From assembly GCF_039542035.1 (NCBI RefSeq), contig NZ_BAABHJ010000008.1, forward strand, positions 372,001-436,000: a stretch of 64,000 nucleotides of DNA, read 5' to 3'. This stretch comes from Actinoallomurus liliacearum (GTDB lineage Bacteria > Actinomycetota > Actinomycetes > Streptosporangiales > Streptosporangiaceae). Below are positions 8,006 through 16,107 of this stretch, piece after piece (the stretch's first letter is position 1; the number at the start of each line of letters is the position of its first letter). The notes below the pieces were generated by a model. That model ran no database searches and was not told where the DNA came from. It saw nothing but the letters and a program-made list of their open reading frames with translations. Position numbers and translations under genes: made by a program.

Positions 8006-9430
8006 GTGAGTCTTCCCTCTTCCCGGATCACCGTGAGCGCGCTGCTGGTCGGCGCGCTCACCGCCTGCTCGCCGCACGGCGGCTCCGCCCGGTCGTCGGC
8101 GGCGGCCTCGGCGCCGCCGGCCGTCGGGGCCACGAGCGTCGGGGACTCCTACGTCCCCGGTGACGGCAACGGCGGCTACGACGTCCAGCACTATGCCCTG
8201 GACCTGCGGATCACGCCCAAGGGGACGCCCGAACTGGCCGGCACCGCGACCGTCACCGCGGTCGCGACCAGCCCGCTGAGCCGCTTCGACCTGGACCTCA
8301 CCGGGCTGACCGTGTCCGAGGTCACGGTCGACGGCCGGACCGCCTCCTACTCCCGCACCGGCAGCGAACTCGCCGTCACCCCGGCCACGCCGATCGCCCG
8401 GGGCGGGCGGTTCGCCGTCCGGATCCGCTACTCCGGGAACCCGGGGCAGGTCGACGACCCGGCGCTGGGCCGGTACGGCTGGATCAGCACCTCGGACGGG
8501 GTCTTCACCGGCGACGAGCCGAGCGGGGCGCACACCTGGTTCCCCTCGAACGACCACCCGGCGGACAAGGCCAGCTTCGACTTCCGGCTCACCGTGCCGC
8601 GCGGCCTCACCGCGATCGCCAACGGGATCCAGACCAAGGCCGCCACCAGCGGGAACTCGACGACCTACACCTGGCGCGAGGACGCCCCGATGGCGACCTA
8701 CCTGGCGATGGTGGACGTCGGGCGGTTCAAGGTCCGCACCGGCCGTACGCCCGGCGGTGTCCCGGTGTACGCGGCGGTCGACCCGGCCGTCACGACCACG
8801 ACGGCGGACAAGCTGTACACCACGACCGCACAGGTCGTGGACGCGTGGTCGAAGCTGTTCGGGCCGTACCCGTTCGCGTCGACCGGCGGCGTCATCGACG
8901 ACCTCCGGGTCGGGTTCGCGCTCGAGACGCAGACCAAGCCGGAGTACAACCCGACGATGGGCGCCGACCCGACCACGGTCGCGCACGAACTGGCGCACCA
9001 GTGGTTCGGCGACAGTGTGACGATCACTCGCTGGAGCGACATCTGGCTCAACGAGGGCTTCGCGACGTACGCCGAGTGGCTGTGGGGTGAGCGGACCGGC
9101 ACCGGCCCGTCCGTGCAGACGCAGTTCGACCAGCGGTACCGCCAGGTCGACAGCCCGGACCTGTGGTCGGTGCCCACGGCCGCGCCGGGCCGGTCGCAGT
9201 TGTTCGGCCGCGCGGTGTACGAGCGCGGCGGCATGACCCTGCACGCGCTGCGGCAGAAGGTGGGGGACGCGAAGTTCTTCGCGATCCTGCGGGCGTGGAC
9301 GAGCGAGCACCGTCACGGGAACGCCACGACCCCGCAGTTCATCGCGCTCGCTGAAAAGGTCTCCGGCAAGGATCTCGGCAGATTCTTCCAGGTGTGGCTG
9401 TACGGAAAGACGCGCCCGACCTCGTGGTGA
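8006..9430 (+). CDS. M1-family metallopeptidase, lipoprotein
   Basis: A 474-residue exported zinc aminopeptidase-like enzyme. The signal sequence ends in a lipobox (LVGALTAC, Cys21), so it should be lipid-anchored. A bowl-shaped N-terminal beta domain follows; the catalytic domain has HELAHQWFGD with zinc ligands His327 and His331, catalytic Glu328, and the third ligand Glu350 in WLNEGF. The usual GAMEN substrate-clamp motif is replaced by GFALETQT. The protein ends after the catalytic helix bundle, lacking the large C-terminal domain of classical aminopeptidase N, as in other short actinobacterial members. Start GTG at 8006. It is 97 bp upstream of a close paralogue on the same strand. Confidence 0.92.
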   Translation: MSLPSSRITVSALLVGALTACSPHGGSARSSAAASAPPAVGATSVGDSYVPGDGNGGYDVQHYALDLRITPKGTPELAGTATVTAVATSPLSRFDLDLTGLTVSEVTVDGRTASYSRTGSELAVTPATPIARGGRFAVRIRYSGNPGQVDDPALGRYGWISTSDGVFTGDEPSGAHTWFPSNDHPADKASFDFRLTVPRGLTAIANGIQTKAATSGNSTTYTWREDAPMATYLAMVDVGRFKVRTGRTPGGVPVYAAVDPAVTTTTADKLYTTTAQVVDAWSKLFGPYPFASTGGVIDDLRVGFALETQTKPEYNPTMGADPTTVAHELAHQWFGDSVTITRWSDIWLNEGFATYAEWLWGERTGTGPSVQTQFDQRYRQVDSPDLWSVPTAAPGRSQLFGRAVYERGGMTLHALRQKVGDAKFFAILRAWTSEHRHGNATTPQFIALAEKVSGKDLGRFFQVWLYGKTRPTSW

Positions 9431-9527
9431 GCACGAGTGGAACCTTGTGATCGGCGAGGACAGAGAGCATGCTGTGTCCCGCGTGACACCTGAGGCGTCG
9501 CGCCATCAAGGACAACTGGAGAGGTGC

Positions 9528-10946
9528 ATGGCAAGGCTTACCCCACGAGCTCTGTCGATCGCCGCCATCGTGGCGGCGGCCGGCCTGCTCACCCCCCTTT
9601 CCGCCGCACAGGCCAAGACCGGGTTCACCCCCGGCGCGCCCGGCGCCGGTGACCCGTACTTCCCCGACATGGGCAACGGCGGCTACGACGCCCGGCACTA
9701 CAGCCTGTCGCTCTCGTACGACGCCGGCACCAAGGCGATCGACGCGCAGGCCACGATCTCCGCGACCGCGACGCAGAACCTCTCCCGGTTCGACCTGGAC
9801 TTCCTCGGCCCGCTGAAGATCAGCAAGCTCAAGGTCGACGGGCAGCCGGCGAAGTTCGAGCGCACGGGCGCGCAGGAGCTGGTGATCACGCCTCCGCACG
9901 GCCTGCACAAGGGACGGTCGTTCACGGTGGACGTCGCCTACTCCGGCGTCCCGCAAATGATCGACGACAAGGCGCTCGGCATCTCCGGCTGGATCCAGAC
10001 GCACGACGGCGCGGTGGCGCTCTCCCAGCCGTTCGGCTCCGCGACCTGGTACCCGGTCAACGACAGCACCGACGACAAGGCGACGTACGACTTCACCATC
10101 ACGGTGCCGAAGGGCCTGCAGGCGCTGGCCAACGGCGAGCCGACCGGTACGCACACGCACGGGTCGACCACGACGTACCGCTGGGCGGACCGGCAGCCGA
10201 CCGCGAGCGAGCTCGTCATGGTGGCGATCGGCCACTTCGACGTCAAGGACACCCGTACGCCGAGCGGTCTGCGCAACATCACCGCCGTCGACCCGACCTC
10301 GGTGAAGTCGGCCACGGCCTCGGACGACTTCAACCGGGCGACCTCCGACGTCATCGAGTGGGAGCAGAAGCTGTACGGCCGCTACCCGTTCGGCTCCGTC
10401 GGCGGCATCAACGTGCTGGCCCCGAACGTCGGCTACTCCCTGGAGACGCAGGGCCGTCCCGTGTACGCGCGCCGGTCGGCCGGCGCGCTCCCGAGCGCGG
10501 ACCTGCTCGCCCACGAGCTGGGCCACCAGTGGTTCGGCGACGCCGTGACCCCGGCGCAGTGGAAGCACATCTGGCTGAACGAGGGCTTCGCGACCTACTC
10601 CGAGTGGCTCTACAGCGAGCAGCACGGCGGTCAGACGGCGCAGCAGTACTTCGACCAGGCGTACAACTCCGCGGACACCGACTGGACCGGCAAGGTCGCC
10701 GACCCGGGCCGTGATCACATCTTCGACGACCTCACCTACACGCGGGCCGCGATGACGATCCACCAGATCCGCAAGGCCGTCGGTGACAAGGTGTTCTTCC
10801 AGCTGATCAAGGCGTGGCCGGCCGAGCACCGCTACGGCAACGCCACGACGGCGCAGTTCATCTCCTTCACCGAGCACTTCACCCACAAGAACCTGGACAA
10901 GCTGTTCAAGGCGTGGGTCTACAGCGAGGGCAAGCCCGCGCTGTAA
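9528..10946 (+). CDS. M1-family metallopeptidase, secreted paralogue
   Basis: A 472-residue secreted zinc peptidase. A Sec-type signal peptide (basic MARLTPR, hydrophobic core, cleavage near AAQAK at about 27) has no lipobox Cys, unlike its neighbour. Zinc and catalytic residues are His329, Glu330, His333 in HELGHQWFGD and Glu352 in WLNEGF. The equivalent of GAMEN reads GYSLETQG. The two paralogues share layout and the motifs HWFGD-WLNEGFATY-EWL, so this is a tandem duplication with one copy membrane-anchored and one released. The ATG at 9528 follows GGAGAGG; the frame is open 27 codons upstream but lacks a ribosome site. A strong terminator follows. Confidence 0.93.
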   Translation: MARLTPRALSIAAIVAAAGLLTPLSAAQAKTGFTPGAPGAGDPYFPDMGNGGYDARHYSLSLSYDAGTKAIDAQATISATATQNLSRFDLDFLGPLKISKLKVDGQPAKFERTGAQELVITPPHGLHKGRSFTVDVAYSGVPQMIDDKALGISGWIQTHDGAVALSQPFGSATWYPVNDSTDDKATYDFTITVPKGLQALANGEPTGTHTHGSTTTYRWADRQPTASELVMVAIGHFDVKDTRTPSGLRNITAVDPTSVKSATASDDFNRATSDVIEWEQKLYGRYPFGSVGGINVLAPNVGYSLETQGRPVYARRSAGALPSADLLAHELGHQWFGDAVTPAQWKHIWLNEGFATYSEWLYSEQHGGQTAQQYFDQAYNSADTDWTGKVADPGRDHIFDDLTYTRAAMTIHQIRKAVGDKVFFQLIKAWPAEHRYGNATTAQFISFTEHFTHKNLDKLFKAWVYSEGKPAL

Positions 10947-10960
10947 GCAAGAGTTCGAAG

Positions 10961-10993
10961 ACGACCCGGTGACTCGGTGAGTCACCGGGTCGT
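10961..10993. terminator. Bidirectional terminator, 14-bp stem
   Basis: A perfect 14-bp inverted repeat (10961-10974 with 10980-10993) with a 5-nt loop, followed on the plus strand by a TTCGCTTC tail. It separates the M1 peptidase gene from the convergent SDR gene and probably serves both. Confidence 0.9.
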
Positions 10994-11010
10994 TCGCTTC
11001 GCCGCGTCGG

Positions 11011-11757
11011 TCAGCCGGCGGCCATGCCGTTGTCGACGCTGAGCACCGCGCCGTGGATCGAGCGCCCTTCGTCCGAAGCGACGTAGGCGAACAGGGAGGC
11101 GACGTCCTCCGCCTCACCCGCGTTGCGGAGGGGGGCGTACCGCATCAGCAGGTCGACCTCGACGTCCGCGGGGAACTCCCACTTCTGGATGAGCGGTGTG
11201 TCGATCACACCTGGGGCGATGGCGTTCACGCGGATGCCCCGCTTGACGTACTCCATCGCCAGCGCCCTGGTCATCTGGATCACCGCGCCCTTCGAAGCGC
11301 AGTACGCCACCGTGTACGCCTGTCCCACCAGCCCCGCGCTCGACGCGATGTTGATGATGTTCCCGCCGGTCTCCAGCAGGTACGGCATCGCGGCCTGGCT
11401 GAGGAAGAAGCACGCGTCCACGTTGACGCCCATCAGCCGGCGGTACTGCTCGACGGTCAGCTCGGTGAAGTGGTCGGACCGGGCGACGCCCGCGATGTTG
11501 CCGAGCACGTCGATCCGGGAGTACGCGTCGACGCACTCTTGGACCACCGCCGCGCAGGTCGCGGGGTCGGAGACGTCGGCCGTGCGAGTGGTGACCGTCC
11601 CGTCCGCGAGCGACGCGGTCTCCTTCAGCCGCTCGGCGTCGAGGTCGACGGCGAACACCGTGGCGCCCTCCCCCACCAGGCGGAGTGTGGTGGCGCGGCC
11701 GATGCCGGAGGCCGCGCCGGTGATCAGCGCGACCTTTGCTGCGAAACGCTGGGACAT
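11011..11757 (-). CDS. Short-chain dehydrogenase/reductase (SDR)
   Basis: A 248-residue classical SDR with the NAD(P)-binding TGAASGIG at 13-20, catalytic Ser140, Tyr152 and Lys156 (AYCASK), and the C-terminal IHGAVLSVDNG turn. Asp38-Asp40 after the second strand (AVDLD) favour NAD(H) over NADP(H). The usual NNAG motif is NIAG, a tolerated variant. It is the second gene after an old-yellow-enzyme-like reductase on the same strand with a 34-bp gap, so the pair probably acts on one hydroaromatic or steroid-like substrate; that is inference. The substrate cannot be named. Confidence 0.9.
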   Translation of the reverse strand: MSQRFAAKVALITGAASGIGRATTLRLVGEGATVFAVDLDAERLKETASLADGTVTTRTADVSDPATCAAVVQECVDAYSRIDVLGNIAGVARSDHFTELTVEQYRRLMGVNVDACFFLSQAAMPYLLETGGNIINIASSAGLVGQAYTVAYCASKGAVIQMTRALAMEYVKRGIRVNAIAPGVIDTPLIQKWEFPADVEVDLLMRYAPLRNAGEAEDVASLFAYVASDEGRSIHGAVLSVDNGMAAG

Positions 11758-11791
11758 GCGGGTCGTCCTCTCCGGGCGGGGCCGCCGGTGT

Positions 11792-12967
11792 TCAGGCGAG
11801 TACGCAGTGAGTGCCGCGGAAGATGGTCGGCATGCACTTGTTGCAGTGGATGCACAGCGACCGCGTTGCGGGATCCTTGCGAATGCGGTTGACGAGGTCG
11901 GGCTCGCGGAGCAGCGCGCGGGCCATGGCGACGAACTGAAAGCCCTCGGCCATCGCGCGGTCCATCGTCGCCCGCTCGGTGATGCCGCCCAGCAGCACCA
12001 GGGGCAGTCTCAGGGCGGCGCGGAACTGGCGGGCGCTGTCCAGCAGGAACGCCTCCTGGTAGGGATAGCTCCGCAGGAAACGCCCGCCGACCAGCGCGAT
12101 GCCCAGCCGCTGCGGCTGGGGGAACGCCCCGGCGAACTCCCGGAGCGGCGCGTCGCCCCGGAACAGGTACATCGGGTTGAGCAGCGAACTGCCCACCGTC
12201 AGCTCCAGCGCGTCGACGCCGCCGTCGCGCTCCAGCCACTGGGCGACCTGCAGGCTCTCGTCCAGCCAGAACCCACCCGGTACGCCGTCGTCCATGTTGA
12301 ACTTCGCGAGGACGGCGATCCGGTCCCCGACGGCGTCCCGTACGGCCCGTGCGATGCCGAGCGCCACCTTCGCCCGGCCTTCGAGTGATCCGCCGTACTC
12401 GTCCCGGCGCTTGTTGAGCCTCGGGCTGAGGAACGCACTGGCGAGGTAGTTGTGGCCCAGGTGGATCTCGACCGCGTCGAACCCCGCCTCGATCGCCAGT
12501 AACGCCGCGTCGCCGTACGCCTTGGTGACCCGCTCGATGTCGGCCGGAGTGGCCTTGCGGTTCATCCGCATGCTCTGTGGATTGAACCCGCCGGACGGAG
12601 CCAGCGACGGGACGCCGTTGGACCTGCCGTTCGCCACGGGCCCGGCGTGCCCGAGCTGAGCCGAGATCGCCGCACCCTCGGCGTGCACCGCGTCGGTCAG
12701 CCGCCGCAGACCCGGCAGCGCCTCCGGACGCATCCAGATCTGATGCCGCTCGGTACGGCCCTCCGGCGCCACCGCGCAGTACGCCACCGTCGTCATGCCG
12801 ACCCCGCCCGCCGCATGCCGCCGGTGGAACTCGATGAGCTGATCGGTGACGACGGCGCCCTTCGTCATCCCCTCGAACGTCGCCGCCTTGATGACCCGGT
12901 TCCGAAGGGTCAACGGCCCGAGCCGCGCCGCCTCGAACACGTCCGGGGCCGCGGATCCCTGCTCCAT
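11792..12967 (-). CDS. NADH:flavin oxidoreductase (old yellow enzyme / 2,4-dienoyl-CoA reductase-like), FMN domain only
   Basis: A 391-residue TIM-barrel flavoenzyme. Family marks include LTLRNRVIKAATFEGM near the N-terminus, QLGHAGPVAN, the catalytic-region EIHLGHNYL, SPRLNKRRDEYGGSL and a C-terminal MARALLREPDLV. The end carries four cysteines (372, 375, 378, 388) in a C-x2-C-x2-C-x9-C pattern, the 4Fe-4S arrangement of dienoyl-CoA reductases and bile-acid/TMA-dehydrogenase relatives, yet the C-terminal FAD/NAD domain those enzymes have is absent. The ATG (complement 12965-12967) has AGGAGG at good spacing. One in-frame TTA codon (12500-12502) is present. The partner SDR follows. Confidence 0.88.
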   Translation of the reverse strand: MEQGSAAPDVFEAARLGPLTLRNRVIKAATFEGMTKGAVVTDQLIEFHRRHAAGGVGMTTVAYCAVAPEGRTERHQIWMRPEALPGLRRLTDAVHAEGAAISAQLGHAGPVANGRSNGVPSLAPSGGFNPQSMRMNRKATPADIERVTKAYGDAALLAIEAGFDAVEIHLGHNYLASAFLSPRLNKRRDEYGGSLEGRAKVALGIARAVRDAVGDRIAVLAKFNMDDGVPGGFWLDESLQVAQWLERDGGVDALELTVGSSLLNPMYLFRGDAPLREFAGAFPQPQRLGIALVGGRFLRSYPYQEAFLLDSARQFRAALRLPLVLLGGITERATMDRAMAEGFQFVAMARALLREPDLVNRIRKDPATRSLCIHCNKCMPTIFRGTHCVLA

Positions 12968-13038
12968 ACGCACGCCTCCTGCCGCCCCGAAAGACGTCCG
13001 GCGCGGCCGCGAGTCCATCCGCGGCCGCCGCCGGCCGA

Positions 13039-13131
13039 TCACTCGCCGTCGAGCACGGTCACCTCGACGCAGTCGCCGCCGTTGTCACTGCTGCGCTTAG
13101 ACTTCCGCCACTGCGCGTCGTTCACGTCCAT
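13039..13131 (-). CDS. DUF397 protein, unusually short (30 aa)
   Basis: A 30-codon gene encoding MDVNDAQWRKSKRSSD followed by NGGDCVEVTVLDGE. W-RKS, the Ser/Asn-rich turn and NCVEV-like NGGDCVEV are the N-terminal half of DUF397; the usual second half (VRDSKDP ... W..F) is missing because of a TGA, so the product is about half the family length of 55-70. Its ATG overlaps the XRE gene by 10 bp, with that gene's reading end acting as the ribosome site region. DUF397 proteins are partners of XRE regulators of the WhiJ type in actinomycete development. It may be a minimal functional partner or a degraded copy. Confidence 0.75.
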   Translation of the reverse strand: MDVNDAQWRKSKRSSDNGGDCVEVTVLDGE

Positions 13132-13898
13132 CTCTCTTCCGCCGTTCTCCTGATGAAGTCCAACGACTCTCGCTGGGAAAGGGCATGGGTACGGATCGTC
13201 TCCCACACATCCTCTAAGGCGGCTATGTCCTCGTGGTTGCCGGTGACGATCCCGCGAACGGCCGTGTCTATATAACCCACCTCACTACCGTCGATCGTCC
13301 CGATTGTAAAGGCCCCCGACAGTCGCGGGCTGGCGTCGGAGGGGACGACCTGCACGGTGACGTGCTCGGAAACGCTGTCGACGAGCCGCAGGAGCTGCTC
13401 GTGCATCACCTTCGGGCCGCCCTTGTCGCGGTAGAGAACCGCTTCGTCGATGACGAAGTGCAGTTTCGGCGGCGGGTCCGCCGAGAGAAGCGCCTGGCGC
13501 TCCATTCGCGTCTGCACCGCCGCCTCGTTCCCGCCGAGGAGGACCCGCGCGTAGTCCTCGGTCTGCAGCAGACCGGGCATGATCGCGAGTTGGAACGACC
13601 GGAGCCGGGACGCCCGGCGTTCTTCGATCAGCCAGTCGCGTATCCAGCGGGGAAGGCTCTCCTGTTCGAGGAGATCGAAGAGATCGACCAGTGCGCCGTC
13701 CGAGGTTTGGAGCGCGCGTTCTATCGCGGCGACCATCTCTCGCGAGGGGCGCTCCCGCCCCGTCTCGATCGCGCTGATCGTCTTGTCCGAGCAGGGGATC
13801 TCCTTGGCCAGCTCGACCTGTGTGTATCCCGTCCGCTTCCGGTTCCGCCGGATCGCCGCTGCGAGCTTGATCAGGGCCGGGCTCGGGGGATTGCCCAT
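13122..13898 (-). CDS. XRE-family regulator with DUF5753-type sensor domain (WhiJ-like)
   Basis: A 258-residue regulator: helix-turn-helix at about 10-65 (TGYTQVELAKEI ... ISAIETGRERPS), then the large C-terminal domain typical of these actinomycete proteins, with IMPGLLQTEDYARVLL, an FVIDEAVLYR strand and a VQVVPSDASP segment. The ATG (complement 13896-13898) gives MGNPPSPALIKLA; the frame is open 47 codons upstream without support. It overlaps a DUF397 gene and diverges from an ATP-binding anti-sigma-like gene, the cluster type linked to development and antibiotic control in Streptomyces. An in-frame TTA codon lies at 13215-13217 (AALED region), suggesting dependence on the rare leucyl tRNA(UAA). 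Confidence 0.9.
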   Translation of the reverse strand: MGNPPSPALIKLAAAIRRNRKRTGYTQVELAKEIPCSDKTISAIETGRERPSREMVAAIERALQTSDGALVDLFDLLEQESLPRWIRDWLIEERRASRLRSFQLAIMPGLLQTEDYARVLLGGNEAAVQTRMERQALLSADPPPKLHFVIDEAVLYRDKGGPKVMHEQLLRLVDSVSEHVTVQVVPSDASPRLSGAFTIGTIDGSEVGYIDTAVRGIVTGNHEDIAALEDVWETIRTHALSQRESLDFIRRTAEERWT

Positions 13899-14058
13899 GT
13901 CGATACCTTTCTGTCCGACTCTAGATATCTCTCGTCGGCTCCGTGAGTTGCCACGAATTCTCTGCGCGTTGTGACCGTTCAATTCCGGAGCGTAGCGCAT
14001 GTCGGCACTGTGGACAGAGCTTGCAGAAAGGCAGGCCATTCAAGGCGGGAGCCGTCCC

Positions 14059-14466
14059 ATGCGCCAACTGCCCACAGAGCCGAACGACATCCGGACCCTA
14101 ACGATCATGGGTGACCCCAAAGAGGCCAAGCGCGCCCGCGCCTTCGCGCGCACAACACTCGACAGCCTCGGCTGTAACCCCAGCACGATCGACGACGGAG
14201 AATTGATCGTCTCCGAATTGGCCACGAACGCGATCGCCGCGGCTCCCGGAAAACAGATCGACATATCGATCTTCCCGATCAAGGACCTCGTCGCCATCTA
14301 TGTCTACGACCCCGCGAACGAGCTACCCCGACGACAGCGCCCGACCCTGGCCGGCGAAAAAGGACGCGGCCTCGCGATCGTCAGGAGCTGCTCGTATCGG
14401 CACGGGACCTCCCCGAGCGCTTCGGGAGGGAAGGTCGTCTGGGCGATGGTGCGGAGGTACTCGTGA
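14059..14466 (+). CDS. ATP-binding protein, anti-sigma/RsbW-like HATPase
   Basis: A 135-residue GHKL-fold protein with the N box SELATNAIAAA, a short YVYDPA strand in place of the usual D-G box, and GEKGRGLAIVRS as the G2 loop. Such stand-alone ATPases act as anti-sigma factors or as partners of XRE/DUF397 clusters. The N-box Asn is present, but the G1 region (DPANELPRRQRP) is poorly conserved. Two starts compete: ATG 14059 behind GGGAG with 7-nt spacing, taken here, and ATG 13999 behind GGAG, adding 20 residues. It diverges from the XRE gene, and its stop overlaps the next start (GTGA). Confidence 0.8.
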   Translation: MRQLPTEPNDIRTLTIMGDPKEAKRARAFARTTLDSLGCNPSTIDDGELIVSELATNAIAAAPGKQIDISIFPIKDLVAIYVYDPANELPRRQRPTLAGEKGRGLAIVRSCSYRHGTSPSASGGKVVWAMVRRYS

Positions 14467-14717
14467 TCGACACCACCCTCACCATCGAGCACATCAAGGC
14501 ACGGTTCTCCGAATGGATAATCGCATTCGATCCATCGATGCGCTGTTACTGGCTCCTTCACTGGCGCTACCTGGAGCTCGGATGGTGCCGGGTCGACTCG
14601 ATGCTCCGCATCGAGGCCGTGATCCTCGACATCCGACGAAGGTACGCCCCGTATGTCCGCTCCTGGGAGACGGCTCAAGGCGTTGCGCTGGTATTCACTG
14701 CATCTAGAGCGCAGTGA
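14463..14717 (+). CDS. Small hypothetical protein coupled to the ATP-binding gene
   Basis: An 84-residue protein, rich in aromatic residues (CYWLLHWRYLELGW), that I do not recognise. Its GTG overlaps the previous stop by 4 bp, the best evidence that it is real. It has no signal peptide and no long hydrophobic helix. Base composition is lower in GC than neighbours (runs such as GAATGGATAATCGCATTC), suggesting an accessory origin. It may be the third member of the XRE/DUF397/ATPase cluster. Confidence 0.55.
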   Translation: MIDTTLTIEHIKARFSEWIIAFDPSMRCYWLLHWRYLELGWCRVDSMLRIEAVILDIRRRYAPYVRSWETAQGVALVFTASRAQ

Positions 14718-14779
14718 TTGCCAGGGAGCACGGCCGGGGCCGACGCCGGCGTCATCCGCCGGCCTGTCGGCGCGTGGTG

Positions 14780-15175
14780 TCACATCACCGTGTCGGTTTC
14801 CAGCGGCCCGGCGGTGATGCGAATGCTTCGAATGCGGAGCGGTTGTCCATCGTCGAGGTAGTAGATGTGCATGAAGGGGGCGCGCACCATGTGGTCCGGT
14901 TCGGTCTTCTTGGCCATGGTCGCCTCGCCGTGCAGGAACACGACGCCGTCGGCGCTCCAGCATTCGAGGACGTCGTGGGTGATGTTCAGCGGTTCGTCGA
15001 TCTTGACGAAGAACGCCTTGATGGCCTCGGCGCCGCGGACATGCGCGGTGCCGAAGAACATCTCGGTGTCCTCGGTCATGTGCGCGAACCCTTCTCCGAA
15101 CTCAAGGGTGTCGATCTCGCGCATGATCTGCAGGATCCAGTCCGGCGTCGTGGCCGGGGTCGCGTCGTGGGTCAT
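14780..15175 (-). CDS. NTF2-like (SnoaL-type) protein
   Basis: A 131-residue cone-fold protein: helix PDWILQIMREIDTLEF, strand FAHMTEDTEMFFG, HVRGAEAIKAFF, then four beta strands ending RSIRITAGPLE. Members are small isomerases, hydrolases or binding proteins; residues that would identify a polyketide cyclase cannot be read with certainty. It lies 11 bp downstream of the alpha/beta hydrolase gene and is clearly co-transcribed with it, under the HxlR operators upstream. A shared role in modifying or detoxifying one small molecule is likely but unproven. Confidence 0.82.
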   Translation of the reverse strand: MTHDATPATTPDWILQIMREIDTLEFGEGFAHMTEDTEMFFGTAHVRGAEAIKAFFVKIDEPLNITHDVLECWSADGVVFLHGEATMAKKTEPDHMVRAPFMHIYYLDDGQPLRIRSIRITAGPLETDTVM

Positions 15176-15186
15176 GGTCGGCTCCT

Positions 15187-16035
15187 TCAGACGGTGGCGG
15201 GCAGAGCGGCAAGGAAGGCGTCGATCTCGGCGTTGACGGCGTCGGGGTTCTCGCGCGCCGCCAGGTGGCCGGTGTGAAGCAGCACGCGGAACGTGCTGCC
15301 CTCGATGGCGTCCGCCATCTTGCGCACGGCGTGCACCGGGAACTGGCTGTCCTCTTCACCGGCGATGATCAGGACCGGGATGTTCCTGATGGTGGCCAGC
15401 CGGCGGTGCTCGTCCTTGCGGCCGATGAGGATGCTGCGCAACGCCCATGCCACGGATTTGGGGTCGTCGCGCAGGACGAAGTCGGTGAACTTCAGGAACT
15501 CCGGGTTGGTGGCCTCCGCGGTCGGGCCGGCGAACGCCGCGCGCGCGGCCCTGGCGGCCAGTGGCGGCATCTTGGCGTGCAGCGAGAGGTAGGTCGCCAG
15601 AGCGGTGGCCCAGATGCTCTCGAACATCGTGGGCAGTGAGGCGGTGCAGTTGATGCCGATCGCCGCCGCGGTGCGCTCGGGGTGGTAGGCGGGAAAGACC
15701 CCGGCGAGCATGCCGCCCCAGCTGTTGCCCATGAGCACGCACTTGTCGATCGCGAGGCTGTCGAGGATCTCGACCAGCGCGTCCGCACAGTCCCTGAGAT
15801 CGATGATCTTGCGAAGGGCGTCGGACCTGCCGTGCCCCGGGCTGTCGATGAGCACCATGCGGTGGCGGGGGGCGAAGTGCTCGTACTGATAGCGCCACAT
15901 GGTGCCGTCCATCATCAGGCTGGGCCAGCAGACCATGGCCGGGCCGTCGGGCCGGCCTCCCTCGCGCACGTTGATCAGCCCGAGGGAGGTGGGGATCAGT
16001 TGCTCGGTGACCTCATCAAGCCAGCTTGTCGTCAT
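15187..16035 (-). CDS. Alpha/beta hydrolase
   Basis: A 282-residue hydrolase with the nucleophile elbow GNSWGG (Ser about 108), an oxyanion segment CWPSLMMDGTMW, the acid in AGEEDSQFP and the catalytic His in LHTGHLAAREN. It resembles the 3-oxoadipate enol-lactonase/epoxide-hydrolase-like group, but the substrate is not readable. The ATG (complement 16033-16035) with AAAGGA upstream is preferred; a GTG six codons earlier is possible. The next gene is the NTF2-like protein; the upstream region carries ACTAGT operator repeats and the HxlR gene end. Confidence 0.87.
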   Translation of the reverse strand: MTTSWLDEVTEQLIPTSLGLINVREGGRPDGPAMVCWPSLMMDGTMWRYQYEHFAPRHRMVLIDSPGHGRSDALRKIIDLRDCADALVEILDSLAIDKCVLMGNSWGGMLAGVFPAYHPERTAAAIGINCTASLPTMFESIWATALATYLSLHAKMPPLAARAARAAFAGPTAEATNPEFLKFTDFVLRDDPKSVAWALRSILIGRKDEHRRLATIRNIPVLIIAGEEDSQFPVHAVRKMADAIEGSTFRVLLHTGHLAARENPDAVNAEIDAFLAALPATV

Positions 16036-16067
16036 GACCAGTCGTCCTTTCACGCGACGGAGCCATG

Positions 16068-16107
16068 ACTAGTACTTTATTGCTACTAGTTCATCGTTGC
16101 AACTAGT
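16068..16107. promoter_or_regulatory. HxlR-type operator array: three ACTAGT sites 17 bp apart
   Basis: The palindrome ACTAGT occurs at 16068, 16085 and 16102, exactly 17 bp apart, just upstream of the hydrolase gene; the last copy sits in CAACTAGTTG over the HxlR stop codon. The same core recurs in front of the HxlR gene. In DNA this GC-rich, three exact copies of an AT-balanced hexamer at fixed spacing are unlikely to be chance. HxlR binding is inferred from position. Confidence 0.6.
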
